Positions 49,051 to 58,756 of a stretch of DNA of 64,000 nt are shown in pieces. A program made the position numbers and the translations under genes. Each line of letters starts with the position of its first letter. Position 1 is the stretch's first letter. The notes below the pieces were generated by a model. That model saw nothing but the letters and a program-made list of their open reading frames with translations, searched no databases and was not told the DNA's origin. Source of the DNA: Streptomyces venezuelae (GTDB taxonomy: Bacteria; Actinomycetota; Actinomycetes; Streptomycetales; Streptomycetaceae); contig NZ_CP029190.1 in the NCBI RefSeq assembly GCF_008642295.1, forward strand, positions 1,054,001 to 1,118,000, in the 5' to 3' direction.

Positions 49051-51757
49051 TCAGCTGCGATGGTGGCGGGACGCCCCCGGCATGAGCCCGGACGAGGCTC
49101 TCGTTCTGGAGACTGCCGCAGGCCAGGACCAGCGGTTCGCCGAACTCGACGGGATGGCCGCAAGACTCCTGGAGGCCGCACTCAACGGGCAGCCGATGGC
49201 CAGAGTCACCCAGGGTAGGGGCCCTCAGGCATCGGACACCGTCGAGCTGGTGGGGCTCGCGCCGCAGGAGCGACTCCTGTACACGGATGTGTTCGGCGTC
49301 CAGGAACAGCAGCGTCGGGGTGCCTGGTACCTACCGCAGAAGTTGTCGCTGAAGGCGGGTGTGGTGAACCTGCCACATCTGATGCGCCGACGCGCGGCTC
49401 ACGCGATGACGGTGGCAGCGGACGACACTGCCCGGATCAGCACCGTGGACAGCGCCGATGCGGTGCTGCTGTGGGCGTTGTTGAACCCGTTGTTCGAGAC
49501 GGTGATGGAACCCGTCCGAGTACGGGCAGCAGGCCCGGTCGGTTCGGCCGAGGACCAGCAGCAGCTATGGGACGAGATCGAGAGTCGCTTCGCTCGGCTA
49601 GGTCTGGCTCCCGATGTCCTGGCGCGCTTCCGTTTCGGGGCCGGCTGGCACCGGTTGGACCGGGCTGCGCAGCAGCGCGCACGCCTCGAGCTGTTGGACT
49701 CGCTCGCCGTCGGCGACCTGTCGCAGCTCGTCGCCCGCCATCGCATGACGCAGGTGCAGTCCCTGATGGAAGGCTTCACCAAGAAGGCCAAGTCCGCCAA
49801 GATCGGGACGGCCCTGGCGCGTCGTGTCTTGACCCGGGCCCTGCAACCTGTCGTCTCCGGCTACTTCTCGGGCGACTGGCTCGCCGTACTGGACTACCTC
49901 CAGGTGTCCCCGCACCCGGACGAGGAAGTCATCACCACGCTCCCCGAGCCCCGCCTGTACGTCGGCATGTCCTCCCAGGCGGCGACCATGGCGGCTGAGT
50001 CCGGGGTGGCGGAGGAAGAGATACACGCGGTACTCACCGCCTTCCTCGGGGGAACGTCCTCCCTCTCCCCGGTTGAGGAACGCGGTGACACACTGCGTGA
50101 GTGGTGGGTGGCTTTCGACCAGGCACACGCCGTTCAAGCCCCGGGTATGCGGTCATTGTGGGGATTGGTCGACGAGGAACTCATGACACAGTCCGGGAAC
50201 GACCAGGGTTCCACTCCCCAGTTGTACCGGGACATCCTGCCCGCTGCCGTGAACGAACGCGTCGACCGGTTGTGGGACACCATGACACTTCAGCGCCATT
50301 CCCGCAGCATCGTGAGCAACCCGCGACCTCACCAGCTGATGGCAGACACCTTCGGCCCTGCAGTGGAGTTCTGGCACGGGGTTGCTCTCACCGCTTGGTT
50401 CGTCTGCGAGGGCCCCTCCTCCCGCACTTCATTGTCAGGTGTCGCCGACTACTACAGGCATTCCCTCGCCGCACTCCAGACCGCCGGCTGTCCGGTCGAC
50501 CCCTCCCTGTTCGAAGAGCTGCGTACCGCCGAACGGCACCTGGGGCCGGAGGAAATGATCACGAGGGACGAGGGGTTCTCGGTCGGCACGCCCTTCGGTG
50601 ACGTCACAGTGTCTTCGAGCATCGGTTACTCCACTCGTCGTGAGGGCTTCGAGCGCGTCCGCGACATCGTGACCCGGCACCGCCGCGCTTGGGCTGAGGA
50701 GCACCTCGCCACTTACCTCCAGCAGCGCTGGCGCACCGAGCTGGAAGACGTGGCCCGTGCCCATCACCGGTTCGTTGCCGCCAAGGGGCGTCCGCCCACC
50801 CTGATCCAGTTCGCCCAGTTCGCCACCACTGCGGCCAACCGCTGGACCGGCGGTGATCTGGGTGCCGTGTACACCGCCATTGGTGAGCCGGCCGCGGCCG
50901 AGCAGCAACGGCCCACCCGTCTGTTGACCTGCGACGGCTACGACTTCGCACGCAGGGTCTACGAGGCATTGGGCGGCAAGCCGCTCGCCCACGACACCTG
51001 GATGAACGACCCGGACGAGTCCCGCCGGCAGTGGCAGCTGAGCCGATTGGCCACGGAGAGCCTTCGCTATCTCCAGCTCCATGAAGCACTCGGTGAACCG
51101 CCTACCGCCAAGCAGTTCGGCGCACAGCGCATAGCCTGGCCCTGGCCCGGCGAGGAGGCCGAAGGGTGGCCGATCTTCCAGAGCGCGATCAGCGCACTCA
51201 CCGACACGAGCCCTCCGGTGGCCGCGGGCCAGACTGCAGGCGATCTCCCTGCAGTCCGAGAGGAAAAGCTGGCCAAGGGAGGCAACTCCCCACTGCGAAC
51301 AGCGCCTGTCACCGTGCGCATCATTGCCACCGGAGCGCCCGTTGACGTATCTGCAGTGCTCCTCGCTACCAACGGCAAAGTACGCAACGACAACGACCTG
51401 GTCTTCTACAACCATCCTCATCAGGACGGCGTACGAGCCGACGGTGACACGGTCACAGCCGTCCTGGGCAATGTCCCCGATGACGTCAGGAGCATCGCCG
51501 TCGTCGTCAGTATCGACCTCGAGGCCCGACCCACCGCGGTCTTCGACCAGCACACCACCTGGCGGGCCGAGGCTACCCAGCTGTCCCAAAACCTCCTGTC
51601 GTTCCAGCCGGAGCCCTTCGCATCGGGCGAGACGGTCACCGTCGCGATGGAGCTCTACCGGCACTCCGGCGGGTGGAAGGCTCGCGCCGTCGGGCAGGGC
51701 TACGACACCGGACTGGCCGGCCTGGCCACCGACTACGGCATCGACGTCGAGGCCTGA
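49040..51757 (+). CDS. Large protein with C-terminal TerD domain, unknown N-terminal 740 residues
   Basis: A 905-residue protein. Residues from about 755 to the end are a TerD domain: VDVSAVLLATNGKVRNDNDL, VFYNHPHQ, GDTVTAVLGNVPDDVRSIAV and the AMELYRHSGGWKARAVGQGY ending, with the Ca-binding NDNDLVFYN. TerD proteins belong to the tellurite/stress-response systems linked to envelope and phage stress. The remaining residues form helical domains with no family I can name; WFVCEGPSSRTSLSGVADYY and TRDEGFSVGTPFGDVTVSSS are distinctive. It starts with GTG inside the helicase gene (11-nt overlap). The TerD/helicase coupling is unusual. Confidence 0.75.
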   Translation: MASDQLRWWRDAPGMSPDEALVLETAAGQDQRFAELDGMAARLLEAALNGQPMARVTQGRGPQASDTVELVGLAPQERLLYTDVFGVQEQQRRGAWYLPQKLSLKAGVVNLPHLMRRRAAHAMTVAADDTARISTVDSADAVLLWALLNPLFETVMEPVRVRAAGPVGSAEDQQQLWDEIESRFARLGLAPDVLARFRFGAGWHRLDRAAQQRARLELLDSLAVGDLSQLVARHRMTQVQSLMEGFTKKAKSAKIGTALARRVLTRALQPVVSGYFSGDWLAVLDYLQVSPHPDEEVITTLPEPRLYVGMSSQAATMAAESGVAEEEIHAVLTAFLGGTSSLSPVEERGDTLREWWVAFDQAHAVQAPGMRSLWGLVDEELMTQSGNDQGSTPQLYRDILPAAVNERVDRLWDTMTLQRHSRSIVSNPRPHQLMADTFGPAVEFWHGVALTAWFVCEGPSSRTSLSGVADYYRHSLAALQTAGCPVDPSLFEELRTAERHLGPEEMITRDEGFSVGTPFGDVTVSSSIGYSTRREGFERVRDIVTRHRRAWAEEHLATYLQQRWRTELEDVARAHHRFVAAKGRPPTLIQFAQFATTAANRWTGGDLGAVYTAIGEPAAAEQQRPTRLLTCDGYDFARRVYEALGGKPLAHDTWMNDPDESRRQWQLSRLATESLRYLQLHEALGEPPTAKQFGAQRIAWPWPGEEAEGWPIFQSAISALTDTSPPVAAGQTAGDLPAVREEKLAKGGNSPLRTAPVTVRIIATGAPVDVSAVLLATNGKVRNDNDLVFYNHPHQDGVRADGDTVTAVLGNVPDDVRSIAVVVSIDLEARPTAVFDQHTTWRAEATQLSQNLLSFQPEPFASGETVTVAMELYRHSGGWKARAVGQGYDTGLAGLATDYGIDVEA

Positions 51758-51987
51758 GCAGCCCGTCGGCATCGCTGCATAATCTGCGTCACCCCGATTC
51801 ACCGCTACGGACCCGGAAGTCCCATGGCCTGCAACGCCTGCCGCAGCCGCTGACGACCGACGTGGTCACCGGCACTCTTCGCTGTCGCCCGGCATCCATG
51901 ACGGGGCGATCGCCCCTCTCGGGACCCGGCACCGCCAAGATCCGGACCATCCCCGGGCCAGACCTCGAACCTGCGGCCCCAAAACCA

Positions 51988-52155
51988 ATGTCTCCGCTGG
52001 TCAACGGCTTGCCGCTGCTGGACCACCAGGAGGCGAAGAATCTGCTGGGCGTCTCCGAAGCTAGGTCAAGGCGCGGCCCTTGGCGCTCTGCCAAGGGCGA
52101 CGGGCTGGTCAGGAGGCTCTGGGAGGCGTGGTGGTCCCCTGTGGTCGCACGCTGA
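51988..52155 (+). pseudogene. Excisionase (xis)-like remnant upstream of the first integrase copy
   Basis: A 55-residue frame from an ATG: LLDHQEAKNLLGVSEARSRR reads like the first two helices of an excisionase winged-helix, then continues GPWRSAKGDGLVRRLWEAWW without the expected rest. The same text SRRxPWxxxKGxxLV recurs ahead of the second integrase, so it is the remains of the xis-int pair. The 230 bp between the TerD-fusion gene and this ORF show no gene. Confidence 0.5.
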
Positions 52156-52197
52156 AAACATCCACACCCCCACCCTCGCCTCCCGGAGGCGATCCCC

Positions 52198-53089
52198 ATG
52201 CGTACCAGCGTCGGCCGCGGCCGGATCTACCGCCGCTGCGGCTGCAGAGACCCCCAGCACCACCAGCTCGGCACCCACTGCCCCCACCTGACCACCGACA
52301 GCCAGCACGGCACCTGGAACTTCGCCGTCGACGCCCCACCCCAGGCCGCCACCGCACCACCGTCCGGCGCGGCGGGTTCCGCAGCCAGGACGCCGCCGAG
52401 CACGCTCTGGGCCGGCTCCTCGAGGGCGAAGCCGGCGGATACAACGCCGACCCCAGCCAGACCGTCGCCGCCTACCTCAACGCCTGGCTGGCGGCGAAGA
52501 CCCTGGTGCTGAAGCCCACCACCATGGCCCGCTACCGCGACTACGTCCGCAACGACCTCATCCCCGCCTTCGGTACCCTCAAGCTCGACCAGCTCGCCCA
52601 CCGGCACATCTCCGCCTTCGTCACCTGCCAGCTCGCCGCCGGCCGCGGCCGCACCACCCTCTACCGCTGCCTGGCCACCCTCTCCAGCGCCCTCGGCGAC
52701 GCCGTCCGCCAACACCGCCTCCCCCACAACCCCGCCTCTCCCCCGGTCCTGCGCCGGCCGACCGCACCGAAACGACGCATCTGGACGGCGGAGGAGGCTG
52801 CCCGCTTCCTCACCTACTGCCACCAGGCCGACCCCGAGATAGCCGACCTGTTCGAGTTCCTCATCGGCACCGGCATGGGCAAGGGCGTAGCAGATCTTCT
52901 CTCCCGACGGGCTGTGGACCTGCGACCCCAGAACCCCGTCTGGAGCCGACAACGGCATAACGTCTGCCACTGGCTCAGGCAGACGGATGCACGGGGCGCG
53001 CCCCCCTACTACCGAACCCTCAAGCCGCTACTCGACACCCACGCCGAGCAACTGCCAAGGCGATCGACTGCGCCTGACCACGACGGATG
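52198..53089 (+). pseudogene. Tyrosine integrase, first copy: frameshifted and truncated
   Basis: It starts MRTSVGRGRIYRRCGCRDPQ with GGAGG 9 nt upstream, and matches the integrase at 57124 closely. A 1-nt loss near 52340 changes frame; the continued text (GGFRSQDAAEHALGRLLEGE, TTMARYRDYVRNDLIPAFG) is readable in the next frame. The protein stops matching at FEFLIGTGMGKG, just at the first catalytic Arg (Arg replaced by Gly). After that, 31 bp identical to the McrB-N-like gene (ACGGGCTGTGGACCTGCGAC and on) follow at about 52900-52935, so the 3' half has been replaced by unrelated DNA. Catalytic HxxR and Tyr are absent. Confidence 0.8.
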
Positions 53090-53203
53090 ACAGTCAGGGC
53101 ACGATTCAGTGCGACCGTACTTAGCAGCCATACCCGGAGCTCCCGGACCTCTGATCGTACGATTGACCAGATCAAGCCCACATCATGGCGGGTAGGACAA
53201 CCT

Positions 53204-56200
53204 TCAGGCGTCGTCCCGGGGAAACTTGTGGTCCCTGCCGCAGCGCAGTGTGATGTCCCCGCTCGTCCTGTCGAACTTGTGGAACAGGAACAGCTCCCGC
53301 GCGTCGCAGTCCTCGCAGACCTCCGCCCGAGCGACGGGCCACAAGGGCAACGGCCGGGGGGACGAGGGTCCTTCCACGTAGATGCGGTCCGGGTCAAGAG
53401 TGGTGGGGAACGAGCGCTCGAAGGGCTCCCAGTCAGGATGGCTTCCTTGGAGGCGCCGCCCGATCAGGGTGAATCCGCCGTTGCCGGTGTACGCGCAGGT
53501 GTCGACCAGCTCCCAGCGAAGGGCGGACAGCCAGCCCACCGATTCCAGGGCCGCCACAACCAGTGGCTGCAGAGCGTCGACCTCCCGCTCCAGCTTGTGT
53601 TCCGGCTGCACTCTGCTTGCGTGGCTCGAATCGTTCCTCATCCCGCGCAGTTCGCGCAGCGTTCCGAGCACACCGCCGGGGTCCAAAGCGCCTTCCAGCT
53701 CCGGAAGTTCGGGGATAGGCCCGGCCTTGACCAGGGCTTCGATCTGTTTCTCCCACGTTCCGAAGGTCGCGCCACCCTGTGAGAGGGACCTGTTCCTGCG
53801 GAGGGTGTCGATGAAGCCCTGGTCCCGGTGAATCTGGACCGCGACGGCAAGCACCCCGACACAACGAGCCACTCCCTCCGCGAGTTTCAGGAGAGCATCC
53901 TTGCGATGGGCCAGCGTCGTGGCGATGCGGTACTGCCGGGCCAGTGCCGCCACGTGGTACGGATAGGTCCACTCGGCCCGTCGGACCGGATCCCCGAGCG
54001 GCTGGACGAGCTCCTCGATGATGAGCGCCTCGTACCCGGAGGCCTTGGCCGCGCGGCGCATCTCGTCGAGGCCAGCCTGCACGCCGTGGAACACGTTCGG
54101 CAGGATCCTGGATGTCGTACTGGCCAGAGCCGCCTTGCCATGGTCGAGATCATCCAGATGTGCGTTGAACTCGGGGTCCTTGATCAGCTCGACGGGCACC
54201 GGCGAGTTCATGGCCACACGCGAGTACGGGCCGTCCTCTTCGCTCGCCCGGGTCCGCATCCATTCGCACAGAGCGCGCCCGCTGTTGCCGATCGGACGCA
54301 GCACGGTCAGAGCGGTCACGGCGTCCCCGAACTCCGCAGGCAACAGGCGCCAGTTGCCTCCCAATCCCACCACGTCACCGCCGGCGCAGGCGGCCACGGC
54401 CTGCCCCGGCCGGGGAGCCTCAGTGAGATCCGCTGCGGTCACCACCACCTGGAGGTCTCTGCCGCGCAGCAGGGGCAAACCCTCCATGGCCCTTCTGCCC
54501 GGTGAGCCGTTCGCTATGCGCCGTGCCACCGTGGAGAGCGGCCCGAAACCCGTGTCAGGACCGACGGCCAGGAACGGGGCCTGAGGCAGGGCATAGCCGA
54601 TCTCGATGCCGACCTGGCCACGCAACACATTCGGGTACTCGGGCGCAATCTTCTGCTCGATGAACTTGCTCACGTCTTGTCCCAGAGGCAGCCTCACCTT
54701 GTGACGTAGCTCGGGATCCGGCAGCGGAAGTCCCCGCGCATCCTTCTGGAATTCGCCCTCCGGAGCCGATTCGGCCACGGCCTGACGTACTCTGCGCCAC
54801 AACGCGGGCGGGAGCTCCGTCGGCAGACCCTTGTTCTTCAGTGCTGTCGAGAACGCGCCCTCGAAGGCGGACCAGGTGGTCCAGGTCTGACCACTCAATG
54901 CGCGGAGAGCGGCCACCAAGGCGTCCGCCCCGGCGAATCGGGCTGGCTTCCTCCATGATCCGGCATCGGTAACGGTGGCGGGATTCACCGTGAAGTACTG
55001 CCGGAGCGGCTGGTCAACCGTGACCTCCTGGTAGGCGAAAGAGTCCACGTCGAGCAACAAAGCCCCGTCCTCGCCGCCAGCTTCCTGCCCCTCGTCCGAG
55101 GTGCCGCCGTAGGCGGCTTCGTAGCGCTCCGCGAGGCGGGCGATGTTCTGGTCGGTTAGATAGTGCCGCTTACGGCCCAAGGGCCCGCGCAGTGTCGCGA
55201 AGTGCCCCCGCGCGTCCAACGCGATGACTTTGCCTCGCAGTCGAGGCGGCTTGCGGTTGGACAGCAGCCAGAGACACGCAGGGATACCGGTGTTGGTGAA
55301 CAGATGCGCGGGCAGGGCGACCACGCCCTCCAGCAGGTCGTTCTTCAGTAGCCACTGCCGGATCTTCGACTCGTCCGAGCCGGTACCGCCCCGGTTCAGC
55401 AACAGGGCGGGAAACAGAAGGGCCGCCCGCGCACCGCCTTCGGCCGGAGGCCGCATATGGGCGACCATGTGCTGCACGAACAGCCAGGAACCGTCACTGA
55501 CACGGGGCAGTCCAGCACCGAAGCGCCCGGCGGGACCCGACTCCTCGGCCTCGCGCTTCACTTCGTCCCGCGACCTGCGCCAGTCGACGCCCCACGGCGG
55601 GTTCGACAGCAAGTAGTCAAACTTCTCGCCGCGGTACCGGTCGTCGCTGAGAACGTCGCCGGACAGGATGCCCGTCGGATCCGCGCCTCTCATCATGCGT
55701 GCGGAACGGGCCATCGCACGACTCTCCGCATTGATCTCCTGGCCGAAGACCTGCACTTCGGCGAGACTGCCCATGCCACGCAGAAAGTCCTCGACGGTGG
55801 TGAACATGCCTCCGGTGCCGCAGCACGGGTCATGGACGGCGATCGGCCGACCCGCCCGGTCCAACGTCGCCACGTCCGGGCCGAGCAGCAGCCTTACAGC
55901 CAGCGCGGTCACGTCCTGAGGGCTCGTGTGCTCGCCCGATGCCTCCGGCGCCTCGTCGATGAGACGCCGGACCAGTTCCTCGTACTCCCGCCCCATCTCC
56001 TGGTCGGAGACGACATCAGGACTCAGATCGAGCTCGGCAAACCGGGACACCACCTGGTGCAGCACACCTGCCTTCGCCAACCGCCTTACCATGGATGCGA
56101 ATTCGAACGCGTCCAGCGCGTCCACGACATCGGCGGAGAAGCCCCGTACAAAGCGCTCCAGCGCTTCGGCGAGGAGCGACTCGCCATCCGATGGCGTCTC

Positions 56201-56494
56201 GTCAACTGTAGTGAGCAATCCGCCGAGGCCGTCCGAGGTGTCCGGCGCACCGGCGGTCCCGTCCATTCCGGCCGTCGCCGCGTCCGGGGCGGGGGTCGCA
56301 AGACTGCTCTCCCCTTCTGCGTCCGTCACTCTCAGTCGCAGGTCTGACTCATGCCGACGCAGGCAGTCCATCCGGTGCAGCAAGGTGAACGAGAGGATCA
56401 CCTTACGCCTCTGATTGGCCATTGTGCTGCCCCGCAGCAGATCCGCCACAGCCCAGCCGACATCCACCAGCGCGCGGATTCTGTCCCCAGCCAC
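53204..56494 (-). CDS. Large N6-adenine DNA methylase (HsdM-like) with C-terminal extension
   Basis: A 1096-residue protein. Residues 160-480 form a type I-like N6-adenine methylase: HTSPQDVTALAVRLLL precedes motif I DPCCGTGG (222-229), and motif IV NPPW is at 298-301. A long region of unknown fold follows, with ENVFHGVQ-like helices and a possible restriction-target-recognition-like part (LPLLRGRDLQVVVTAAD). The C-terminus has CEDCDARELFLFHK and LRCGRDHKFP, a four-Cys zinc site. AGGAGGGG precedes the GTG start. No S or R subunit is adjacent; the helicase operon is opposite in direction 1.4 kb away. It could protect host DNA from the helicase-nuclease, or act alone. Confidence 0.85.
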   Translation of the reverse strand: MAGDRIRALVDVGWAVADLLRGSTMANQRRKVILSFTLLHRMDCLRRHESDLRLRVTDAEGESSLATPAPDAATAGMDGTAGAPDTSDGLGGLLTTVDETPSDGESLLAEALERFVRGFSADVVDALDAFEFASMVRRLAKAGVLHQVVSRFAELDLSPDVVSDQEMGREYEELVRRLIDEAPEASGEHTSPQDVTALAVRLLLGPDVATLDRAGRPIAVHDPCCGTGGMFTTVEDFLRGMGSLAEVQVFGQEINAESRAMARSARMMRGADPTGILSGDVLSDDRYRGEKFDYLLSNPPWGVDWRRSRDEVKREAEESGPAGRFGAGLPRVSDGSWLFVQHMVAHMRPPAEGGARAALLFPALLLNRGGTGSDESKIRQWLLKNDLLEGVVALPAHLFTNTGIPACLWLLSNRKPPRLRGKVIALDARGHFATLRGPLGRKRHYLTDQNIARLAERYEAAYGGTSDEGQEAGGEDGALLLDVDSFAYQEVTVDQPLRQYFTVNPATVTDAGSWRKPARFAGADALVAALRALSGQTWTTWSAFEGAFSTALKNKGLPTELPPALWRRVRQAVAESAPEGEFQKDARGLPLPDPELRHKVRLPLGQDVSKFIEQKIAPEYPNVLRGQVGIEIGYALPQAPFLAVGPDTGFGPLSTVARRIANGSPGRRAMEGLPLLRGRDLQVVVTAADLTEAPRPGQAVAACAGGDVVGLGGNWRLLPAEFGDAVTALTVLRPIGNSGRALCEWMRTRASEEDGPYSRVAMNSPVPVELIKDPEFNAHLDDLDHGKAALASTTSRILPNVFHGVQAGLDEMRRAAKASGYEALIIEELVQPLGDPVRRAEWTYPYHVAALARQYRIATTLAHRKDALLKLAEGVARCVGVLAVAVQIHRDQGFIDTLRRNRSLSQGGATFGTWEKQIEALVKAGPIPELPELEGALDPGGVLGTLRELRGMRNDSSHASRVQPEHKLEREVDALQPLVVAALESVGWLSALRWELVDTCAYTGNGGFTLIGRRLQGSHPDWEPFERSFPTTLDPDRIYVEGPSSPRPLPLWPVARAEVCEDCDARELFLFHKFDRTSGDITLRCGRDHKFPRDDA

Positions 56495-56603
56495 TCGCCC
56501 CTCCTATGCCCGGCGGCCACCCACCAGCCGGGTACCGATCATCATCTCACCCGGTGACCAGGTGTGATGGTGATCGGTGTGTCCGGGTCGCAGGTCTCGG
56601 TAA

Positions 56604-56909
56604 CGTGCGCCACGAGGCCCCTTCAGCGCCAAGACATGGAGCGACAGCAGCCCCGAGATCGATCTGGCCGCCATCGTCGAACGCCTCACTCGCGAAGGGG
56701 CGCCAGGGTTCGATCGCGTCCGGAAACTCAACGAGTATTTCGCGGCCGCACCTGTATCCATCGAGGAACTGGTCGACTTCCGGAAAATCGAGACCGAGGA
56801 GATAGATGGGGTCCAAGTGCACCGCTTGGACCCCAGCGAACCGCTGGAGCAGGTTCTTCGCAAAATCCGAGCACGCCGGACAGCACCGTCTACGACGGCA
56901 GAAGACTGA
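56604..56909 (+). other. Open frame without a normal start, probable gene fragment
   Basis: From a stop at 56601-56603 the frame stays open to 56909 and reads like a protein: DLAAIVERLTREGAPGFDRV, KLNEYFAAAPVSIEELVDFR and EPLEQVLRKIRARR are well-formed amphipathic helices. No ATG or GTG occurs before the coding-looking part. It may start at CTG, or it may be the 3' piece of a broken gene joined through a frameshift to the ATG at 56564. Unknown family. Confidence 0.4.
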
Positions 56910-56991
56910 ACCGCTGTGCAGCGGACGGCGATGCTCGCGCCCAACACGCTCGTCGGCGCCTCCGGTGCCGGCATGGCGAGCGGAGCCAGTG

Positions 56992-57048
56992 ACTAGCCGC
57001 CGCCCTTGGCTCACCGACAAGGGAAACTCGCTGGTCACAGCGATGTGA
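56992..57048 (+). pseudogene. Tail of a second excisionase-like remnant
   Basis: The frame VTSRRPWLTDKGNSLVTAM matches, residue for residue at most positions, the end of the xis-like remnant at 51988-52155 (SRRGPWRSAKGDGLV). Only this C-terminal scrap remains. It lies 75 nt before the second integrase copy, the place expected for xis. Confidence 0.45.
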
Positions 57049-57123
57049 CAGCCGTGGTGGTCGCAGGTGGTCGCACGAGACTGGAGGTGTCGACCTTCCC
57101 TCCGCCTCCTGGAGGCGATCCCC

Positions 57124-58525
57124 ATGCGTACTACTGGAGACCGCGGCCTCATCTACCGGAGGTGTGGCTGCCGCGACACATTGCGTCACCAATTCGGAGC
57201 ACGCTGCCCTCACCTGCTCACTGACGGTGACCACGGGACGTGGACCTTCGCCGTCGACGTCCCGGCACCGCGCCGCCGCCGGACGACCGTCCGCCGGGGC
57301 GGCTTCGTCAGCCACGACGCGGCCGAGGGGGCGCTGCGGAGGTTCCTGGAGGGCGAGGCCGGCGGGTTCAACGCCGACCCGAACCAGAGCGTCGCCGCCT
57401 ACCTGACCGCCTGGCTCGCCGCCAAGGCCCTCGTGCTCAAGCCCACCACCATGGCGCGTTACCGGGACTACGTCCACAACGATCTCGTCCCGGCCTTCGG
57501 GACCCTGAAGCTGGACGAGCTCGGGCACCGGCACATCGCCGCGTTCGTCACCGGCGAGCTCGCCGCCGGCCGCGGCAAGACCACCCTCTACCGTTGCCTG
57601 GCCACCCTCTCCAGCGCTCTCGGTGACGCGGTCCGCCAGCATCGCCTCGCCCACAACCCCGCCAGTCCCCCGGCACTTCACCGTCCACCGTCGCCAGAGC
57701 GCCGGATCTGGACCGCGGACGAGGCCGTCCGCTTCCTCCAGCACTGCCACGAGGCAGACCCAGACATCGCCGACCTGTTCGAGTTCCTCATCGGCACCGG
57801 CATGCGCAAAGGAGAGGCCCTCGGTCTGCACTGGGACGACGTCCACCTGGCCGAGCGTGTCCTCTATGTACGGTGCACGCTCTCCGCGATCGACAACAAC
57901 CACCTCGTCATCACCACGCCCAAGACCCGTACCAGTCGGAACTGGGTAGCCGTCTCACCCCGCGTCGCCACCGCACTCGAGCACCGGGCCCGGTCAAGGG
58001 CCCGCCGCCACAGCGACCCCAGCGATCCATTCACCGGACTCGTCTTCTGCAGACCCGACGGCCGACCGCTGCGACCCCACACCGTCCTCGACCGGGCTCC
58101 GGCAACTCTCCAAAGAAGCTGGCGTACCCCGGGTGACCGTTCACGACCTGCGGCACCTGGCCGCCACCATCACCATCACCGCCGGCGTCCCGCTCACCGT
58201 GGTCTCCAAGACGCTGCGGCACTCCACCCTCTCGACCACCGCAAACATCTACAGCCACCTCACCCAACAAGCCGCCCGCGAAGCCGTCGACACCATCGAC
58301 CACACGCTGACCAGAGCCGAGAGGGCCAGCACGCATGCAGACCGCCCGGCATGGCTGCGACCACCACGCGACCACATCCAACGCCTCCGCGAGGCCCTCC
58401 ACCGGCTCCACTCCCCCGCCCCGCCCGCGTACAGCATCATGGCGAACCAGCCCCGCACCGGGTGTGCGACCACACGGCGACCACCAGGACTCCGGGCACG
58501 GAAAAGGCCGCCCTCTCATGGATGA
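57124..58525 (+). pseudogene. Tyrosine recombinase/integrase of the island, frameshifted before the catalytic core
   Basis: The first frame covers the N-terminal SAM-like DNA-binding region (TTMARYRDYVHNDLVPAFGT) and the first catalytic Arg (IGTGMRKGEALGLHWDD). An extra G in the run at 58094-58096 then shifts the frame after HTVLDR. The C-terminal catalytic part, LRQLSKEAGVPRVTVHDLRH (HxxR), LRHSTLSTTANIYSH (His and Tyr), is intact in the next frame and ends at 58525. With one base removed the enzyme would be complete. GGAGG lies 9 nt before the ATG. It is adjacent to the right attachment site, as expected for the island's own integrase. A sequencing error in a GC-rich run must be excluded. 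Confidence 0.85.
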
Positions 58526-58536
58526 GAGAACGGCCT
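58505..58536 (-). terminator. Imperfect hairpin following tRNA-Pro
   Basis: AGGCCG..CTCTC pairs with GAGAG..CGGCCT, with a 2-nt internal mismatch on each side. It follows the tRNA 3' end by about 20 nt on the minus strand. It shares the core TGGATGAGAGAACGGCCT with the perfect hairpin at the island's left end, so the island brought a close copy of the tRNA's terminator. Confidence 0.65.
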
Positions 58537-58555
58537 CCGACCTGCAAGAAGCAAA

Positions 58556-58630
<75 letters not shown>

Positions 58631-58756
58631 ATGCGCCTCTGACCTGGGCTTTCCCCTGGCCGGACGCGCAGGGAAACAATACCGCACTTCACCCGGTGGT
58701 CGCGCGCGGCTTTCCGGCCGGGGTACGGGACCGGGGTCTGCGGGTGCCCCGGCGGC

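Noticed and set aside
51940..52010. A tRNA-like stretch (CTCGAACCTGCGGCCCC) that could be another attachment site
   Set aside because: The T-stem does not pair and no acceptor or anticodon stem could be built around it.
58094..58136. Programmed frameshifting as explanation for the integrase break
   Set aside because: No slippery heptamer or downstream structure is visible; a mutation or sequencing error in the G run is simpler.
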